A DNA stretch of 64,000 nucleotides from Dawidia cretensis (GTDB lineage: Bacteria; Bacteroidota; Bacteroidia; Cytophagales; Cyclobacteriaceae), in contig NZ_JAHESE010000029.1 of assembly GCF_018598175.1 (NCBI RefSeq), positions 41,638 through 105,637 of the forward strand, read 5' to 3'. Each line of letters starts with the position of its first letter. The stretch's first letter is position 1. Shown here one piece after another: positions 1 through 9,148 of this stretch. The notes beneath the pieces are model-generated. The model was given only the letters and a program-made list of their open reading frames with translations. It was not told the origin of the DNA and searched no databases. The position numbers and the translations under genes were made by a program.

Positions 1-395
1 TTATAGGACTGTTTCAGGCGGATGGCCGTCGAGATCGTGGCGATGAGCTTTTCGTTCTGCCAGGGCTTGAGAATAAAGTCGGTAGCACCGGCCTTCAGCG
101 CCCGCACGGCCATCTCGACATCACCAAAGGCGGTGATCATAATCACTACCGACGAGGGGTCGTGCGCCAGGATCTGCTCGAGCCAATAAAAACCTTCTTT
201 ACCGCTGGTGATGTCCTTGCTGAAGTTCATGTCCAGCAGAATGACATCGTACGTATCGTTGTTGAGTAGAAAAGGGATCTTCTTTGGGTTCTTTTCGATA
301 ATCACATGATGTCCCTGCTTTTTAAGCAACATCTTCGCCGCCAGGAGTACATCTTCATCGTCATCGATCATTAAAATTTTGCCGCCTTCATTCAC
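1..395 (-). CDS. NtrC-type response regulator, N-terminal receiver domain (runs off left edge)
   Basis: The minus strand reads from a GTG at 395 with no stop before base 1, so only the first 131 codons are present. They form a CheY-like receiver domain. KILMIDDDEDV carries the acidic pocket, VILLDMNF gives the phospho-acceptor Asp, ITAFG the conserved Thr, and ILKPW the conserved Lys. The receiver style and the linker IRLKQSY resemble Bacteroidota sigma-54-dependent regulators with AAA+ and Fis domains, but those domains would lie outside the window, so the class is an inference. A nearby ATG at 391 is out of frame; GTG is the only start that keeps the domain complete. Receiver domain certain, full architecture likely. 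Confidence 0.85.
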   Translation of the reverse strand, partial: MNEGGKILMIDDDEDVLLAAKMLLKKQGHHVIIEKNPKKIPFLLNNDTYDVILLDMNFSKDITSGKEGFYWLEQILAHDPSSVVIMITAFGDVEMAVRALKAGATDFILKPWQNEKLIATISTAIRLKQSY

Positions 396-509
396 GTGAG
401 TAAGGATGATTTAGGTGTGGATAATGCTTGTAGGAAAATCTATGCCAGTAACAAAAACTGCCATTTGGGGTGTTTTAAGCCTGTGCAGGTGTTCTGCGAT
501 GCACAAATA

Positions 510-525
510 TGTTCAAAAATGAACA
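510..525. promoter_or_regulatory. Perfect inverted repeat upstream of the response regulator
   Basis: tgttca, AAAA, tgaaca: 6-bp arms with a 4-nt spacer, about 115 bp upstream of the GTG start at 395. It sits in the 396-642 spacer, which has no gene. It could be an operator for the regulator's own transcript; nothing in the sequence names the protein that would bind. Confidence 0.3.
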
Positions 526-578
526 GTTAAAAAAGCCATTCCGGGCATTGGCGGCCGGAATTGGACGTCGTACAACAA

Positions 579-618
579 ACCGGCCTCTGCGACGCCATAA
601 CGCGCTGAAGAGGCCGGT
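579..618 (-). terminator. Hairpin downstream of the NHL-repeat gene
   Basis: accggcctct (579-588) pairs perfectly with agaggccggt (609-618) around a 20-nt loop, 25 bp past the stop of the minus-strand gene at 643. The downstream run on that strand (ttgttgt) is only moderately T-rich, so termination is probable but not textbook. Confidence 0.5.
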
Positions 619-642
619 GAATAGAGGCGGACGCCGGTTGGG

Positions 643-1674
643 TTAGTCCTGCTCTTCCAATGTAAATGCGTAGGAGCCGTTTTCCTGCGTCCTTTCGAAC
701 CGTGTCCGTAACATATTATTTTCAGGGACGAATACCGTCATTTGGTAGGTTTTATTCGGTGATAGGGTGTAGACATTGTCTTTGGTGTCGACGAAGATGT
801 GAAACGTTTCTGCCGTCTCCTCCAGGAGCGCAATGGTTCCGCGCAGCGTTCTGACATTACCGGCAGTGTCGAGCACACGGATCTTTCCGTTTCCGGTATC
901 GGCGATATAAATCTTACCATCGGCCGCCATGAACAATCCGGTTACGTTGCTGAAACGCGCCTCCGACACCTCACCGTCGACGTTGCCGGCCTGGGCACTG
1001 CCGGCGAGTGTTGTCACGACCCCGCCGGGCGTGATTTTCCGGATGTATGAACCGTCTGCCACGTACAGGTTATCGGCTTTGTCGATCGCCATCGCCGAGA
1101 TCCGGGTGAACTGCGCGGCGGCGCCCGTGCCGTCTGCGTGTCCGGCAGTAGTAGCGCCGGCAAACGTGCTGACGCTGCCGGTATCGTTCTTGCGGATAAA
1201 GGTCTTCCCGGATTCAATTGTATACATGATCCCTTTGCTGTCGATCTCTACATCGATGATGGTATTGAAGTCTGCGGTTCCATACCCTTCGACATACAGG
1301 GCATGCTCGAAGTCGCTTGCTGTTGAGATCAGCTCGTTGCGGATGTTGGAGCTGCCGGTGATGGAATATCGCTGCGCAAAAAATACGTCCTGGTTAGGCG
1401 CCGTGGCCATGCCAATGTTGGGGATCATATGATACCTCCCTTCGCTTTTATCCGGAATGGTCAGCGGCCGGCTTTGCTGGAGAAGTCTTGCGGCCGGAGC
1501 GCTGGCATTATTCGGATCGTCGCCGACGCCGGCGAATTCGATAATGTTGAACCGGTCAAAAAACAGCGGATCCCAGGCGATCACCGTGCTGTCTGTAAAG
1601 CGGGTGAGTGATGCTACGCGGCCGAAATGGCGGGAGACCTTACGTGAATGAGATACAGTTCCGGATTTGGTCAC
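643..1674 (-). CDS. NHL-repeat beta-propeller protein
   Basis: The protein has tandem NHL-type repeats. Units such as ISAMAIDKADNLYVADGSYIRKI, split here as AIDKADNLYVADG and IRKITPGG, and LFMAADGKIYIADTGNGKIR, recur every ~50 residues with the pattern of a beta-propeller. These proteins act as extracytoplasmic binding scaffolds; no enzyme motif is seen. The annotated start is a GTG at 1674 with no signal peptide. The frame stays open upstream into the preceding gene, so the true N-terminus may be longer or a short frameshift may exist. It follows the 1695-2501 gene by 20 bp, which suggests one operon of two propeller-like proteins. Family assignment good, function unknown. Confidence 0.7.
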   Translation of the reverse strand: MTKSGTVSHSRKVSRHFGRVASLTRFTDSTVIAWDPLFFDRFNIIEFAGVGDDPNNASAPAARLLQQSRPLTIPDKSEGRYHMIPNIGMATAPNQDVFFAQRYSITGSSNIRNELISTASDFEHALYVEGYGTADFNTIIDVEIDSKGIMYTIESGKTFIRKNDTGSVSTFAGATTAGHADGTGAAAQFTRISAMAIDKADNLYVADGSYIRKITPGGVVTTLAGSAQAGNVDGEVSEARFSNVTGLFMAADGKIYIADTGNGKIRVLDTAGNVRTLRGTIALLEETAETFHIFVDTKDNVYTLSPNKTYQMTVFVPENNMLRTRFERTQENGSYAFTLEEQD

Positions 1675-1694
1675 AACGGATGCTGTGACGGCGG

Positions 1695-2501
1695 TCAGGG
1701 TTTCTGCAGGGGGTGAACTTCCAGCCTCTTCCCGTCAATGATGTATAGGCGCTCATCACTCTGGAGGACAAAACCCTGGGATACCCGGCTGTCGGCATCA
1801 TCGTATTTGGCGCTGAACAGGTTGAACATCTGGCGCCGGTCGTTGGTGTCGAAATATACCTCTTCTCCCAGGAAGTTAAAATACCGAATGCCCGGTGCTG
1901 TCAGTGTGCGCAGATGCTTGCCCATGCTGCTGTACATGTGCAGCGCTTTGCCGCGTTCGAGTAAGAAAAGGAAGCCCTGGTATTCGCGCATATAGGTGAT
2001 CGCTTCGTGCTTGTCTGCAGTAACTCCTGCTACGGGGGTTTCCACCAATACTATACCTTTCTGTGTGTCGATCTTCTTCAGGCTCCAGTCGGCGACATCC
2101 AGTATCCACACGTTGTAATCGCCGGAGGCGCAGACCAGCCAGGGTTCTGCGGCGAAGGCTGCGTCGATGGAGATGGAGTTGTTAATGTCTGCCTCGAATG
2201 ACGGGTTGAGATAGGCATAATGTTGTGTGGGGCGGTAATACGCAAACAGGCGAGCGCCGTCACGTGGGTCGAAGAGTGTGAGCCGGGGGAGGTTATCAGG
2301 TGAGGTAGCACGTAGGTTGCCGTCTTTGTCGTAACGCTGTAAGCGCCCGCTGCGCAGCTGCAGGTAAAGCTCGCCGGGACGATCGATGAACGCTGCCGTG
2401 ACGCTATCCGGTAACGTGATAGCTATAGGCTTGGGCGTCTGGGCCAGAAGGGACGTGCCCGCCAGCAACAGCATGATTACATATAGGGTTAAAAGGCGCA
2501 T
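1695..2501 (-). CDS. Secreted hypothetical protein, beta-propeller-like
   Basis: I chose the ATG at 2501 because it opens a classical signal peptide (MRLLTLYVIMLLLAGTSLLAQ); the 40 codons upstream look non-coding. The mature ~245 residues consist of short beta-rich segments (YNVWILDVADWSLKKID, FLFLLERGKALHMYS), reminiscent of a periplasmic propeller without recognisable repeats. There are no catalytic motifs. It lies directly upstream of the NHL gene and divergent from the 2732 gene. It is common in Bacteroidota as a hypothetical protein; I cannot assign a role. Confidence 0.65.
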   Translation of the reverse strand: MRLLTLYVIMLLLAGTSLLAQTPKPIAITLPDSVTAAFIDRPGELYLQLRSGRLQRYDKDGNLRATSPDNLPRLTLFDPRDGARLFAYYRPTQHYAYLNPSFEADINNSISIDAAFAAEPWLVCASGDYNVWILDVADWSLKKIDTQKGIVLVETPVAGVTADKHEAITYMREYQGFLFLLERGKALHMYSSMGKHLRTLTAPGIRYFNFLGEEVYFDTNDRRQMFNLFSAKYDDADSRVSQGFVLQSDERLYIIDGKRLEVHPLQKP

Positions 2502-2694
2502 TATTTCACGATCATCAGGTACACACAAACCTACACAAAAATTATGCTGCGACGCGCGCGAGTATGTAGAATTGTACAAATCAGCGAAAAATTTATACTC
2601 CGTTTTATGCTGAACGAGCATATCCTGTAATAACCTAAAGTTTCTTACATGACGTCAACCTCCATCTGCTTTCTCGCGGTACTATTAAACCAAA

Positions 2695-2713
2695 GTGCGT
2701 TACTTTAACGCAC
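2695..2713. promoter_or_regulatory. Perfect palindrome upstream of the 2732 gene
   Basis: gtgcgtta (2695-2702), ctt, taacgcac (2706-2713): 8-bp arms 18 bp before the ATG at 2732. Its place in the probable promoter or 5' leader suits an operator or a leader hairpin. The 2502-2731 spacer separates divergent genes and shows nothing else clear. Confidence 0.35.
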
Positions 2714-2731
2714 GATAAACTCCACACTATC

Positions 2732-3601
2732 ATGCGAAAAATTCTTATCCTCTCGTTCGTGCTGGCAGCCAGTATAAATGGCTTTAGCCAGTTCGACATC
2801 AAAAAAGACGTGCTGCTAAAGGATAAACAGCCCTATGCGCAGATCACGGGTACCTCCAAGTTTATGGAGCCCGCCAATCTGGCGGTAAGCTCTCTCAACG
2901 GTGACTCGCTTTTTACTATCAAGACCTGGAAGTACACCAACGCTAATCCCAAGTTCAGAAACCTGTTCGGCTACACGGTTCGTTTTGTTGGCAGCGGTAC
3001 GTCAATGGTTCGCTTACATGACGAGGCCTATCCGCCGACGCGCAAAGACAAGATCTACAACTTGGTGGTAAAGGGCTTCACACAGGACTTGGTGGTAAAC
3101 AACGCTATCAACCCGGCGGCTGAAGCAGAGTTTCTCAAACTTGATGGTGTTCCCACCATTGCGAAAGCAGCGGAATATGAGAAGAGCATGGCTGATTATC
3201 TGAAGGCTTATTACCCAATTTCCCGAACAACCGAAGCGAAAGTAACGCTGAAGAATGTAAAGGAGGTTAAAGAGAAAGATGGCTCCATTACGCGTACGCA
3301 GGATGCATATCAGAGTGATGTATACCTGGTAACGATTGTCACACGTCTGACAGGCGAAGCAGTATATACACTGCAACGTAAGAATGATAAACCATTTGTA
3401 CACGGTGACGAGAAGCTGGAAGAGGCGCCGGTGGCGTTTGGTTTGGTGGCTTCGTCGGTATTTAGTTACCCTGTAGGGAACAGCTTTCCGGTGACGATCC
3501 ATTCGAACCTGGCGGTGAAAGATTCCGAGATCAAGGTGGCTGTGCCGAATAAGGCGGAGGTGGAGATCGCTCAATACCTGGTCGATAACAAATTGTTGTA
3601 A
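2732..3601 (+). CDS. Secreted hypothetical protein
   Basis: 289 residues begin with a signal peptide (MRKILILSFVLAASINGFSQ, cleavage after the Q or nearby). The remainder is soluble with alternating beta and helical stretches and no cysteine pairs or metal motifs. It is probably periplasmic. No family is recognised. It stands alone between a divergent gene and a bidirectional terminator. A palindrome at 2695-2713 precedes it and may control it. Confidence 0.6.
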   Translation: MRKILILSFVLAASINGFSQFDIKKDVLLKDKQPYAQITGTSKFMEPANLAVSSLNGDSLFTIKTWKYTNANPKFRNLFGYTVRFVGSGTSMVRLHDEAYPPTRKDKIYNLVVKGFTQDLVVNNAINPAAEAEFLKLDGVPTIAKAAEYEKSMADYLKAYYPISRTTEAKVTLKNVKEVKEKDGSITRTQDAYQSDVYLVTIVTRLTGEAVYTLQRKNDKPFVHGDEKLEEAPVAFGLVASSVFSYPVGNSFPVTIHSNLAVKDSEIKVAVPNKAEVEIAQYLVDNKLL

Positions 3602-3606
3602 GAAAT

Positions 3607-3641
3607 AAAAAGCGCCAGTCGGGAAGCTGGCGTTTTTTTAT
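3607..3641. terminator. Bidirectional intrinsic terminator
   Basis: cgccag (3613-3618) pairs with ctggcg (3627-3632). An A-run lies on the left and a T-run (3633-3639) on the right, so it can end both the 2732 gene and the convergent lpxH. Confidence 0.8.
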
Positions 3642-4415
3642 TTAATCTCTTGGGAAAGTCTTCAACACCATCGTCTCCCCATCGTATACCCCATACGTAT
3701 TGAAGTTCACCCACTCGCCGATGTTAATATACCGGGCGTGCTCTCCGATCGGTAGATCCAGCGGCAAATGCCGGTGGCCGAAGATGTAGAAGTCGTGATG
3801 GGCCTTTTGCTCGACTTCGGTGCAGTATACCCAGAGGTATTCGTTCTCGGCTTTTTCGAATTTGTCTTCCTGTTTCTCTATGTTGCTGATGCGGCTCTTG
3901 CGCGACCAGTAGTTGGCGAGTCCGATGCCGAAGTTGGGGTGGATGCGGGCGAACAGCCACTGGCACAGGCGGCTGTTAAAGAACTTTTTGAGGAACTTAT
4001 ACGTGTGGTCGCCGGGCCCCAGGCCATCGCCGTGGCCGATCATCAGCCGTTGTGTGCCCACCGTCAATATTTGTGGATCGCGGTAAATCGGGATGCCCAG
4101 CTCTTCTGTGAAATAATCGAACATCCACATGTCATGGTTGCCTGTGAAGAAGATAATGGGAATGCCTGCATCGCGCAGCTCGGCCAGCTTGCCTTGCAGG
4201 CGAATGAAGCCTTTGGGGATGGCGTGGCGGTACTCGAACCAGAAGTCAAAGATGTCGCCGAGCAGGTAAATGCTGTGGGCCTCGTCTTTGATGGAATCCA
4301 GCCAGCGGACGATGCGCCGCTCGCGCTGCAGGCTATCCTCCCGGGTGGGAACACCCAGGTGAAAGTCGGAGGCGAAGAAAATCTTCTTGTGGTGGAGCGA
4401 GGGGATATTATTCAT
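3642..4415 (-). CDS. lpxH: UDP-2,3-diacylglucosamine diphosphatase (LpxH-type)
   Basis: A 257-aa calcineurin-like metallophosphoesterase with all the blocks for a two-metal centre in order: SDFHLG, LLGDIFDFWFEY, FFTGNHD, IGHGDG and FGHRH. The GDIFDFWFEY block is typical of LpxH, which hydrolyses UDP-2,3-diacylglucosamine to lipid X in lipid A synthesis at the inner-membrane face. Length matches the family. It lies 63 bp after ftsH on the same strand with a terminator between, so it is probably its own unit. A non-LpxH phosphoesterase of the same fold is the alternative. Confidence 0.88.
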   Translation of the reverse strand: MNNIPSLHHKKIFFASDFHLGVPTREDSLQRERRIVRWLDSIKDEAHSIYLLGDIFDFWFEYRHAIPKGFIRLQGKLAELRDAGIPIIFFTGNHDMWMFDYFTEELGIPIYRDPQILTVGTQRLMIGHGDGLGPGDHTYKFLKKFFNSRLCQWLFARIHPNFGIGLANYWSRKSRISNIEKQEDKFEKAENEYLWVYCTEVEQKAHHDFYIFGHRHLPLDLPIGEHARYINIGEWVNFNTYGVYDGETMVLKTFPRD

Positions 4416-4447
4416 AAAAAAACTCAGAACCTGTGGGGTCCTGAGTT
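4416..4447 (-). terminator. Intrinsic terminator of ftsH
   Basis: On the minus strand the arms aactcag and ctgagtt enclose a GC-rich loop and are followed by a run of T (complement of 4416-4422). It starts 32 bp after the ftsH stop and ends exactly before the lpxH ATG. Confidence 0.75.
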
Positions 4448-4478
4448 CAAAAATAAGCGGATTATTTTAGTTTCTTGT

Positions 4479-6545
4479 TTACGACAGTGGCGAAGTGCGC
4501 AGCTCGTCAGGCCTGTCGCCTTCCAGCGTCGGCGTAGGGTCTACACCGGGCTGCTCGTTTTCCTGAGCCTGTTTTTCATACTTGCCTGTGCCGTTGGTAA
4601 ATTGTTGGTAAGTCGTTTGTTTTTCAAACGGACGTTTGCCAATCAACCTTTCCAGGTCGGCCTGGAAGAGAATCTCTTTCTCCAGCAGCTCTTTGGCGAT
4701 CACATCCAGATAGATCCGATGTTTGCTCAGCAGGGCTTTTGTGCGCTCATAGGCTTCGTCGATGATACCCTTCACTTCCACGTCGATCCTCTCCGAAGTA
4801 GCTTCGGAGTAAGGCTTTTGGAAGGAGTAGTCGTTGGCTTTTGAGTCGTAGAACGACATATTGCCAATCTGTTTATTCATACCATAGACGGTCACGATGC
4901 TGTACGCCAATTTGGTGATGCGTTCCAGGTCGCTTAGGGCACCCGTGGAGACCTTGCCGAATACCAGATCCTCCGCCGCACGTCCACCAAAGGCCATACA
5001 CATTTCGTCCAGCAGTTGCTCGGTTTGATACAGGAACTGCTCTTTGGGCAGGTACTGTGCATACCCCAGCGCGGCTACGCCGCGCGGTACGATGCTGACC
5101 TTCACCAGCGGATCGGCGTGCTCCAGGAACCAGCCCGCTACCGCGTGACCGGCTTCATGGAAGGCCACGATCTTTTTCTCTTCCGGCGAAATGATCTTGT
5201 TCTTCTTCTCGAGGCCACCGATCACACGGTCAATGGCGTCCTGGAAGTCTTGCATGTCGACGGCTTTCTTATCACGACGCGCGGCAATCAGCGCGGCTTC
5301 GTTACATACGTTGGCGATCTCCGCACCCGCAAAGCCCGGCGTCTGCGCCGAAAGCTTTTTCGGATCTACGGTAGGATCCAGCTTGATAGGCTTGAGGTGT
5401 ACTTTAAAGATTGCCTCACGGCCTACGATATCGGGTTTGTCAATGCTGATCTGGCGGTCGAAACGGCCCGGACGCAGCAGCGCAGAGTCGAGCACGTCAG
5501 GGCGGTTGGTTGCGGCCAGGATGATCACACCCGAGTCGGTAGCAAAACCGTCCATTTCCACCAGCAGCGAGTTCAGCGTATTCTCACGCTCGTCATTCGC
5601 ACCGGGCAACTGACCACGACCGCGTGACCGGCCGATAGCGTCGATCTCATCGATGAATATGATACACGGGGCTTTCTCTTTGGCTTGCTTGAACAGGTCA
5701 CGTACCCGCGCAGCGCCCACGCCCACAAACATTTCCACGAAGTCGGAACCCGACAGTGAGAAGAAAGGCACAGCGGCTTCACCTGCGACAGCTTTCGCGA
5801 GCAAGGTCTTACCGGTACCCGGAGGGCCTACCAGCAACGCACCTTTCGGAATCTTACCACCCAGCTTGGTGAACTTGCTTGGCGTCTTCAGGAAGTCTAC
5901 AATTTCTTTTACTTCTTCTTTGGCTTCGTCCAGGCCGGCGACGTCCGAGAAGGTGATCTTTACTTTGTTCTCGGCATCGAACAGGGCAGCCTTCGATTTG
6001 CCGATGTTAAAGATCTGTCCACCGGGACCTGCACCGCCGGTCATGCGGCGCATCAGCATCCAGAAACCGAAGAGGAGCAGGAACAACAAGCCCCACTGGA
6101 ACAGTTGACCTACATAGTCGCCACGGTCTTCCGACTTATATTCGGGCTTCGCGCTGTCGGGCAACTTGTCTTTAAAGATCCGGAACTCCTGATCGAAGTT
6201 GCCGGCGTCTACCACGCGCACAATAAAGTGCGGGCCGGAGGCGCTGGAGCCACCGATCGGGTTGCTGTTAAGGTCTTGCTTATATTTAGCATTTTGCAAT
6301 GCGTCGGAAGTAAGTGTTACTTCTACGAATTTTTGATTTTGCACGAGGATGACTTTCCGTACATCGCCCGCTTTTACCATCTGTTTGAAGACGTCGTAGT
6401 CGACTTCCTTTAAACCATTCGTGGAGTTGAAATACATCACGCCGAAGATGACAGCGATGGTAGCCAGGATCACCCAGATCTGGTAATTACCACGCGGTGG
6501 CTTAGTAGGTAACAGCGGTTTATTTTCTTTTTGTTTGTCGGCCAT
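4479..6545 (-). CDS. ftsH: ATP-dependent zinc metalloprotease FtsH
   Basis: The 688-aa protein shows the full FtsH plan. There is a cytoplasmic N-tail, a transmembrane segment at ~23-40, a periplasmic loop, a second segment at ~150-167, and an AAA+ domain. The AAA+ domain has Walker A GPPGTGKT (240-247), Walker [12 protein letters not shown] and a second region of homology ending [10 protein letters not shown] peptidase domain follows with zinc motif HEAGH (463-467). FtsH degrades unassembled membrane proteins and, in many bacteria, lipid A regulators; lpxH lying downstream is suggestive only. It follows rsfS, the usual Bacteroidota order. The C-tail is polar and variable. Confidence 0.97.
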   Translation of the reverse strand: MADKQKENKPLLPTKPPRGNYQIWVILATIAVIFGVMYFNSTNGLKEVDYDVFKQMVKAGDVRKVILVQNQKFVEVTLTSDALQNAKYKQDLNSNPIGGSSASGPHFIVRVVDAGNFDQEFRIFKDKLPDSAKPEYKSEDRGDYVGQLFQWGLLFLLLFGFWMLMRRMTGGAGPGGQIFNIGKSKAALFDAENKVKITFSDVAGLDEAKEEVKEIVDFLKTPSKFTKLGGKIPKGALLVGPPGTGKTLLAKAVAGEAAVPFFSLSGSDFVEMFVGVGAARVRDLFKQAKEKAPCIIFIDEIDAIGRSRGRGQLPGANDERENTLNSLLVEMDGFATDSGVIILAATNRPDVLDSALLRPGRFDRQISIDKPDIVGREAIFKVHLKPIKLDPTVDPKKLSAQTPGFAGAEIANVCNEAALIAARRDKKAVDMQDFQDAIDRVIGGLEKKNKIISPEEKKIVAFHEAGHAVAGWFLEHADPLVKVSIVPRGVAALGYAQYLPKEQFLYQTEQLLDEMCMAFGGRAAEDLVFGKVSTGALSDLERITKLAYSIVTVYGMNKQIGNMSFYDSKANDYSFQKPYSEATSERIDVEVKGIIDEAYERTKALLSKHRIYLDVIAKELLEKEILFQADLERLIGKRPFEKQTTYQQFTNGTGKYEKQAQENEQPGVDPTPTLEGDRPDELRTSPLS

Positions 6546-6608
6546 TTCTATTTACGATCAGTGTTTTCAAATATCTACTCAATAACGTGGTGCAGGACAT
6601 TTAGTTCT

Positions 6609-6980
6609 TTAGTCCTCGATTTCCGTTATATCGGCATCGCCCCATAAGCGCTCCAGCGCATAGAACTCACGCCGGTCCTTTTTAAAGACGTGTGCTACCA
6701 CATCAATATAGTCGAGGAGCATCCACTCTTTATTGTTTTTTCCTTCGATGTGCCAGGGATTTTCTTTCAGAGTTTTGAAGACTTCTTCGTCAATAGAGTC
6801 AGCAATGGCATCTATCTGTTTATCGGAGTTACCGGAACAAACGATGAAGAAATCTGCGACTGCATTCTTTACTTTGCGGAGGTCCATCACAACGATGTCC
6901 GCTGCCTTTTTTTCCTGCATGCCTTTTACGATCACCTCACTCAGTTTTTCCGAACTGGCCCCCTTCCGTTTTTTTACCAT
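6609..6980 (-). CDS. rsfS: Ribosome silencing factor RsfS
   Basis: A 123-aa protein with the RsfS/Iojap core: DIVVMDLRKVKNAVADFFIV, then CSGNSDKQIDAIADSI and EGKNNKEWMLLDYIDVVAHVF. RsfS binds ribosomal protein L14 and blocks subunit joining when nutrients are scarce. Length and motif order match the family. The gene is upstream of ftsH (63-bp gap) and divergent from birA, an arrangement frequent in Bacteroidota. Confidence 0.95.
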   Translation of the reverse strand: MVKKRKGASSEKLSEVIVKGMQEKKAADIVVMDLRKVKNAVADFFIVCSGNSDKQIDAIADSIDEEVFKTLKENPWHIEGKNNKEWMLLDYIDVVAHVFKKDRREFYALERLWGDADITEIED

Positions 6981-7028
6981 TAAACTATCTTCGTTTTTGG
7001 ATTAACCCTCAAAACTAAACAAAATACC

Positions 7029-7787
7029 TTGTATAAAATCCCTACCAATACGCTTTTCATCGGCAAGAACCTTGTTTTTATGCCGGAATGTCACTCCACC
7101 AACACCCATGCCCTGCAACTTTGCCAGGAGTCGTCAACCCCGGAAGGTACGTTGGTGATCACGGATAACCAAACCGCCGGCCGTGGTCAGATGGGCAACA
7201 CCTGGGAGGCGCACGCCGGTCAGAACCTCACGTTTTCGTTCATTCTGAAGCCTACGTTCCTGCGCCCGCACGAGCAATATTCACTCAATATGGCAATTTC
7301 GCTGGGTTTATACGATTTCCTATCCGCTTTTCTACAACAACCCGTCCACATCAAGTGGCCCAACGACTTGCTGGCAGACGACCGGAAAGTGTGCGGGATT
7401 CTCATTGAAAACAGCATTCAAGGCTCTACGCTAGCCCATGCTGTAGTGGGCATAGGTTTAAACGTAAACCAGGCTACTTTCGGTTCCCCGCGCGCGGGCT
7501 CGCTGCGCACGGTTGGCGGCCAATCGCATGCGCTCCAGGAGGTGCTCGACGTCCTTTTGGTTGCGCTTGAACAACGCTACCTGTCGCTGCGGCAGGGTAA
7601 AACCGTACAACTGAAGCAAGAGTACGAACAGGTGCTTTTTGGATTGAATGAGCTCCGGCCTTTTAAAGCAGCAGGAGAGGAGTTTGAGGGGAAAGTGAAG
7701 GGGATTGACGAGGCGGGAAGGTTGTTGTTGGAGACGATTGAGGGGATGAAGGTGTTTGCTTTGAAAGAAATTGAGTTCATTTATTGA
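7029..7787 (+). CDS. birA: Biotin--[acetyl-CoA-carboxylase] ligase
   Basis: A 252-aa biotin protein ligase without a DNA-binding domain. The biotinyl-AMP loop appears as TAGRGQMGNTWEA and the active-site block as IKWPNDLL, with GILIEN and VVGIGLNVN completing the catalytic core; a small C-terminal SH3-like domain follows. It attaches biotin to carboxylase subunits. The start is a TTG at 7029, needed to keep the usual N-terminal NTLFIGKNLVFM segment; the first ATG (7081) would cut into the domain. Lacking an HTH, it is not expected to repress biotin genes. Confidence 0.93.
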   Translation: MYKIPTNTLFIGKNLVFMPECHSTNTHALQLCQESSTPEGTLVITDNQTAGRGQMGNTWEAHAGQNLTFSFILKPTFLRPHEQYSLNMAISLGLYDFLSAFLQQPVHIKWPNDLLADDRKVCGILIENSIQGSTLAHAVVGIGLNVNQATFGSPRAGSLRTVGGQSHALQEVLDVLLVALEQRYLSLRQGKTVQLKQEYEQVLFGLNELRPFKAAGEEFEGKVKGIDEAGRLLLETIEGMKVFALKEIEFIY

Positions 7788-7802
7788 ATTCCCGTAATTT
7801 TG
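7771..7802 (+). promoter_or_regulatory. Bacteroidota-type promoter for the 7810 gene
   Basis: TTG at 7771-7773, 21 nt, then TAATTTTG at 7795-7802, matching the Bacteroidota sigma-A consensus TTG / TAnnTTTG. It overlaps the end of birA. The ATG at 7810 would leave a transcript with almost no leader. Confidence 0.5.
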
Positions 7803-7809
7803 CGGCCTT

Positions 7810-9003
7810 ATGAACGTATTTCAGGAATCTCGCCGCATCATTATTACCTGTAACAAGCGCTTGTCGCCGTACCTTGAAAAAGAGGTTCGCGATCTGGGGT
7901 TTGAGCCGGAGCGGGTATTCCAAACAGGCGTGGAGCTGCTGGGCACTGTACGCGATTGTATTCGGCTGAACCTCAACCTGCGTTGCGCCAGTCAGATTCT
8001 TTATTCCTTGCACGAGTTTCGTGTCAACAGCCCCCAGGAGCTGTACGATGTGGTGTTTAAATTTCCGTGGGAAGACATCATGGCGGGCGAAGGCTACTTC
8101 TCGGTTACCAGCAATGTCGACCACTTCACTATCAATACACCTCTCTTTGCTAACGTAAAGGTAAAGGACGCCATTGCCGATCGCTTCCGCCGCAACACGG
8201 CCCGCCGCCCGAACTCGGGTCCCGATCTCGACCAGACGGTGGTGCACTTATACTGGAAGGAAGATCGTGGCGAGCTCTTTGCCGATACATCAGGGTACAC
8301 GCTTGCCAAGCACGGCTACCGCAAGGTGCCGGGTAAGGCGCCTATGCTGGAGGCGCTGGCAGCCGCGACGTTAATGGCGGGTAAGTGGGATCGTCAGTCA
8401 CCATTCGTTAATCCCATGTGTGGTTCGGGTACCCTGGCTATCGAGGCGGCTTTGTTGGCGACCGATCGTCGCCCGGGTTTGTACCGCGACAATTATGCTT
8501 TTATGCACTTGCTGGGGTATGAGGAAAGCTTCTACCGCGAAGAGCGCGAGCAGCTCGACGCCCGGGTACACGATGTGCCCGGCCTGCAGATTATTGCCAG
8601 CGACATCAGCGACGATGCCGTGAACGTTGCACAGTCCAATGCCGGCATGGCGGGCGTTGCTAACCTGATTCGTTTCGAGCGTGGCGACTTTGCGAAAACG
8701 ACCGTGCCGCCGGCGCCGGGGGTGGTATATTTCAACCCCGAGTACGGCGAGCGTTTGGGTGAAGTGCAGGCGCTGGAGGAAACGTACGGCCGCGTCGGCG
8801 ATTTTCTCAAGCAGCAATGCAAGGGCTACACCGGCTACATCTTTACCGGTAACCTCGATCTGGCCAAAAAGATCGGCTTGCGCGCCAGCCGTCGCATCGA
8901 GTTTTATACGGCCAAGCTGGACTGTCGATTGTTGGAATACGAGCTGTATGCAGGCACCCGGCAGAAGAAACAGAGTGAGAGTGAGAGCGAGAGCGGTGTG
9001 TGA
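7810..9003 (+). CDS. THUMP-domain class I rRNA methyltransferase (RlmL N-half type)
   Basis: 397 residues. A THUMP-like RNA-binding region (~5-165) is followed by a Rossmann methyltransferase with SAM motif NPMCGSGT, acidic motif IIASDIS, and catalytic NPEYGERLG, a variant of the N/D-PPY motif used for N2-guanine methylation. This matches Bacteroidota proteins related to the m2G2445 half of RlmL. The last ~10 residues (SESESESGV) are encoded by a purine-rich GTGAG-type repeat and look like an added tail. It is probably a single-gene unit with its own promoter. Confidence 0.88.
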   Translation: MNVFQESRRIIITCNKRLSPYLEKEVRDLGFEPERVFQTGVELLGTVRDCIRLNLNLRCASQILYSLHEFRVNSPQELYDVVFKFPWEDIMAGEGYFSVTSNVDHFTINTPLFANVKVKDAIADRFRRNTARRPNSGPDLDQTVVHLYWKEDRGELFADTSGYTLAKHGYRKVPGKAPMLEALAAATLMAGKWDRQSPFVNPMCGSGTLAIEAALLATDRRPGLYRDNYAFMHLLGYEESFYREEREQLDARVHDVPGLQIIASDISDDAVNVAQSNAGMAGVANLIRFERGDFAKTTVPPAPGVVYFNPEYGERLGEVQALEETYGRVGDFLKQQCKGYTGYIFTGNLDLAKKIGLRASRRIEFYTAKLDCRLLEYELYAGTRQKKQSESESESGV

Positions 9004-9020
9004 GTGTGGGAGTGGGTGTG
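8967..9020 (+). repeat. GTGAG-type low-complexity repeat at a gene end
   Basis: About 50 bp of alternating gagtgaga, gcgaga and gtgtgtgag units. It overlaps the last codons and stop of the 7810 gene and continues into the spacer. Related strings occur at 25973-25996 and, inverted, at 30525-30552. Confidence 0.55.
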
Positions 9021-9148
9021 AAGAGACCGCGTGCAGAGAAAGCGAAGGCGGCCTCGTAAAAGCTTAACAAATTCTTTCCGCTTATCCCCGGTGGTTTTTT
9101 TAATTTGCGGGCTCCGTTTACCTTACGGATCTTAACAAATTCATCGGT

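Noticed and set aside
3768-4844. 358-codon plus-strand frame opposite lpxH and the end of ftsH
   Set aside because: It lies antisense to two well-supported genes and spans their terminator; residue pattern is that of a shadow frame.
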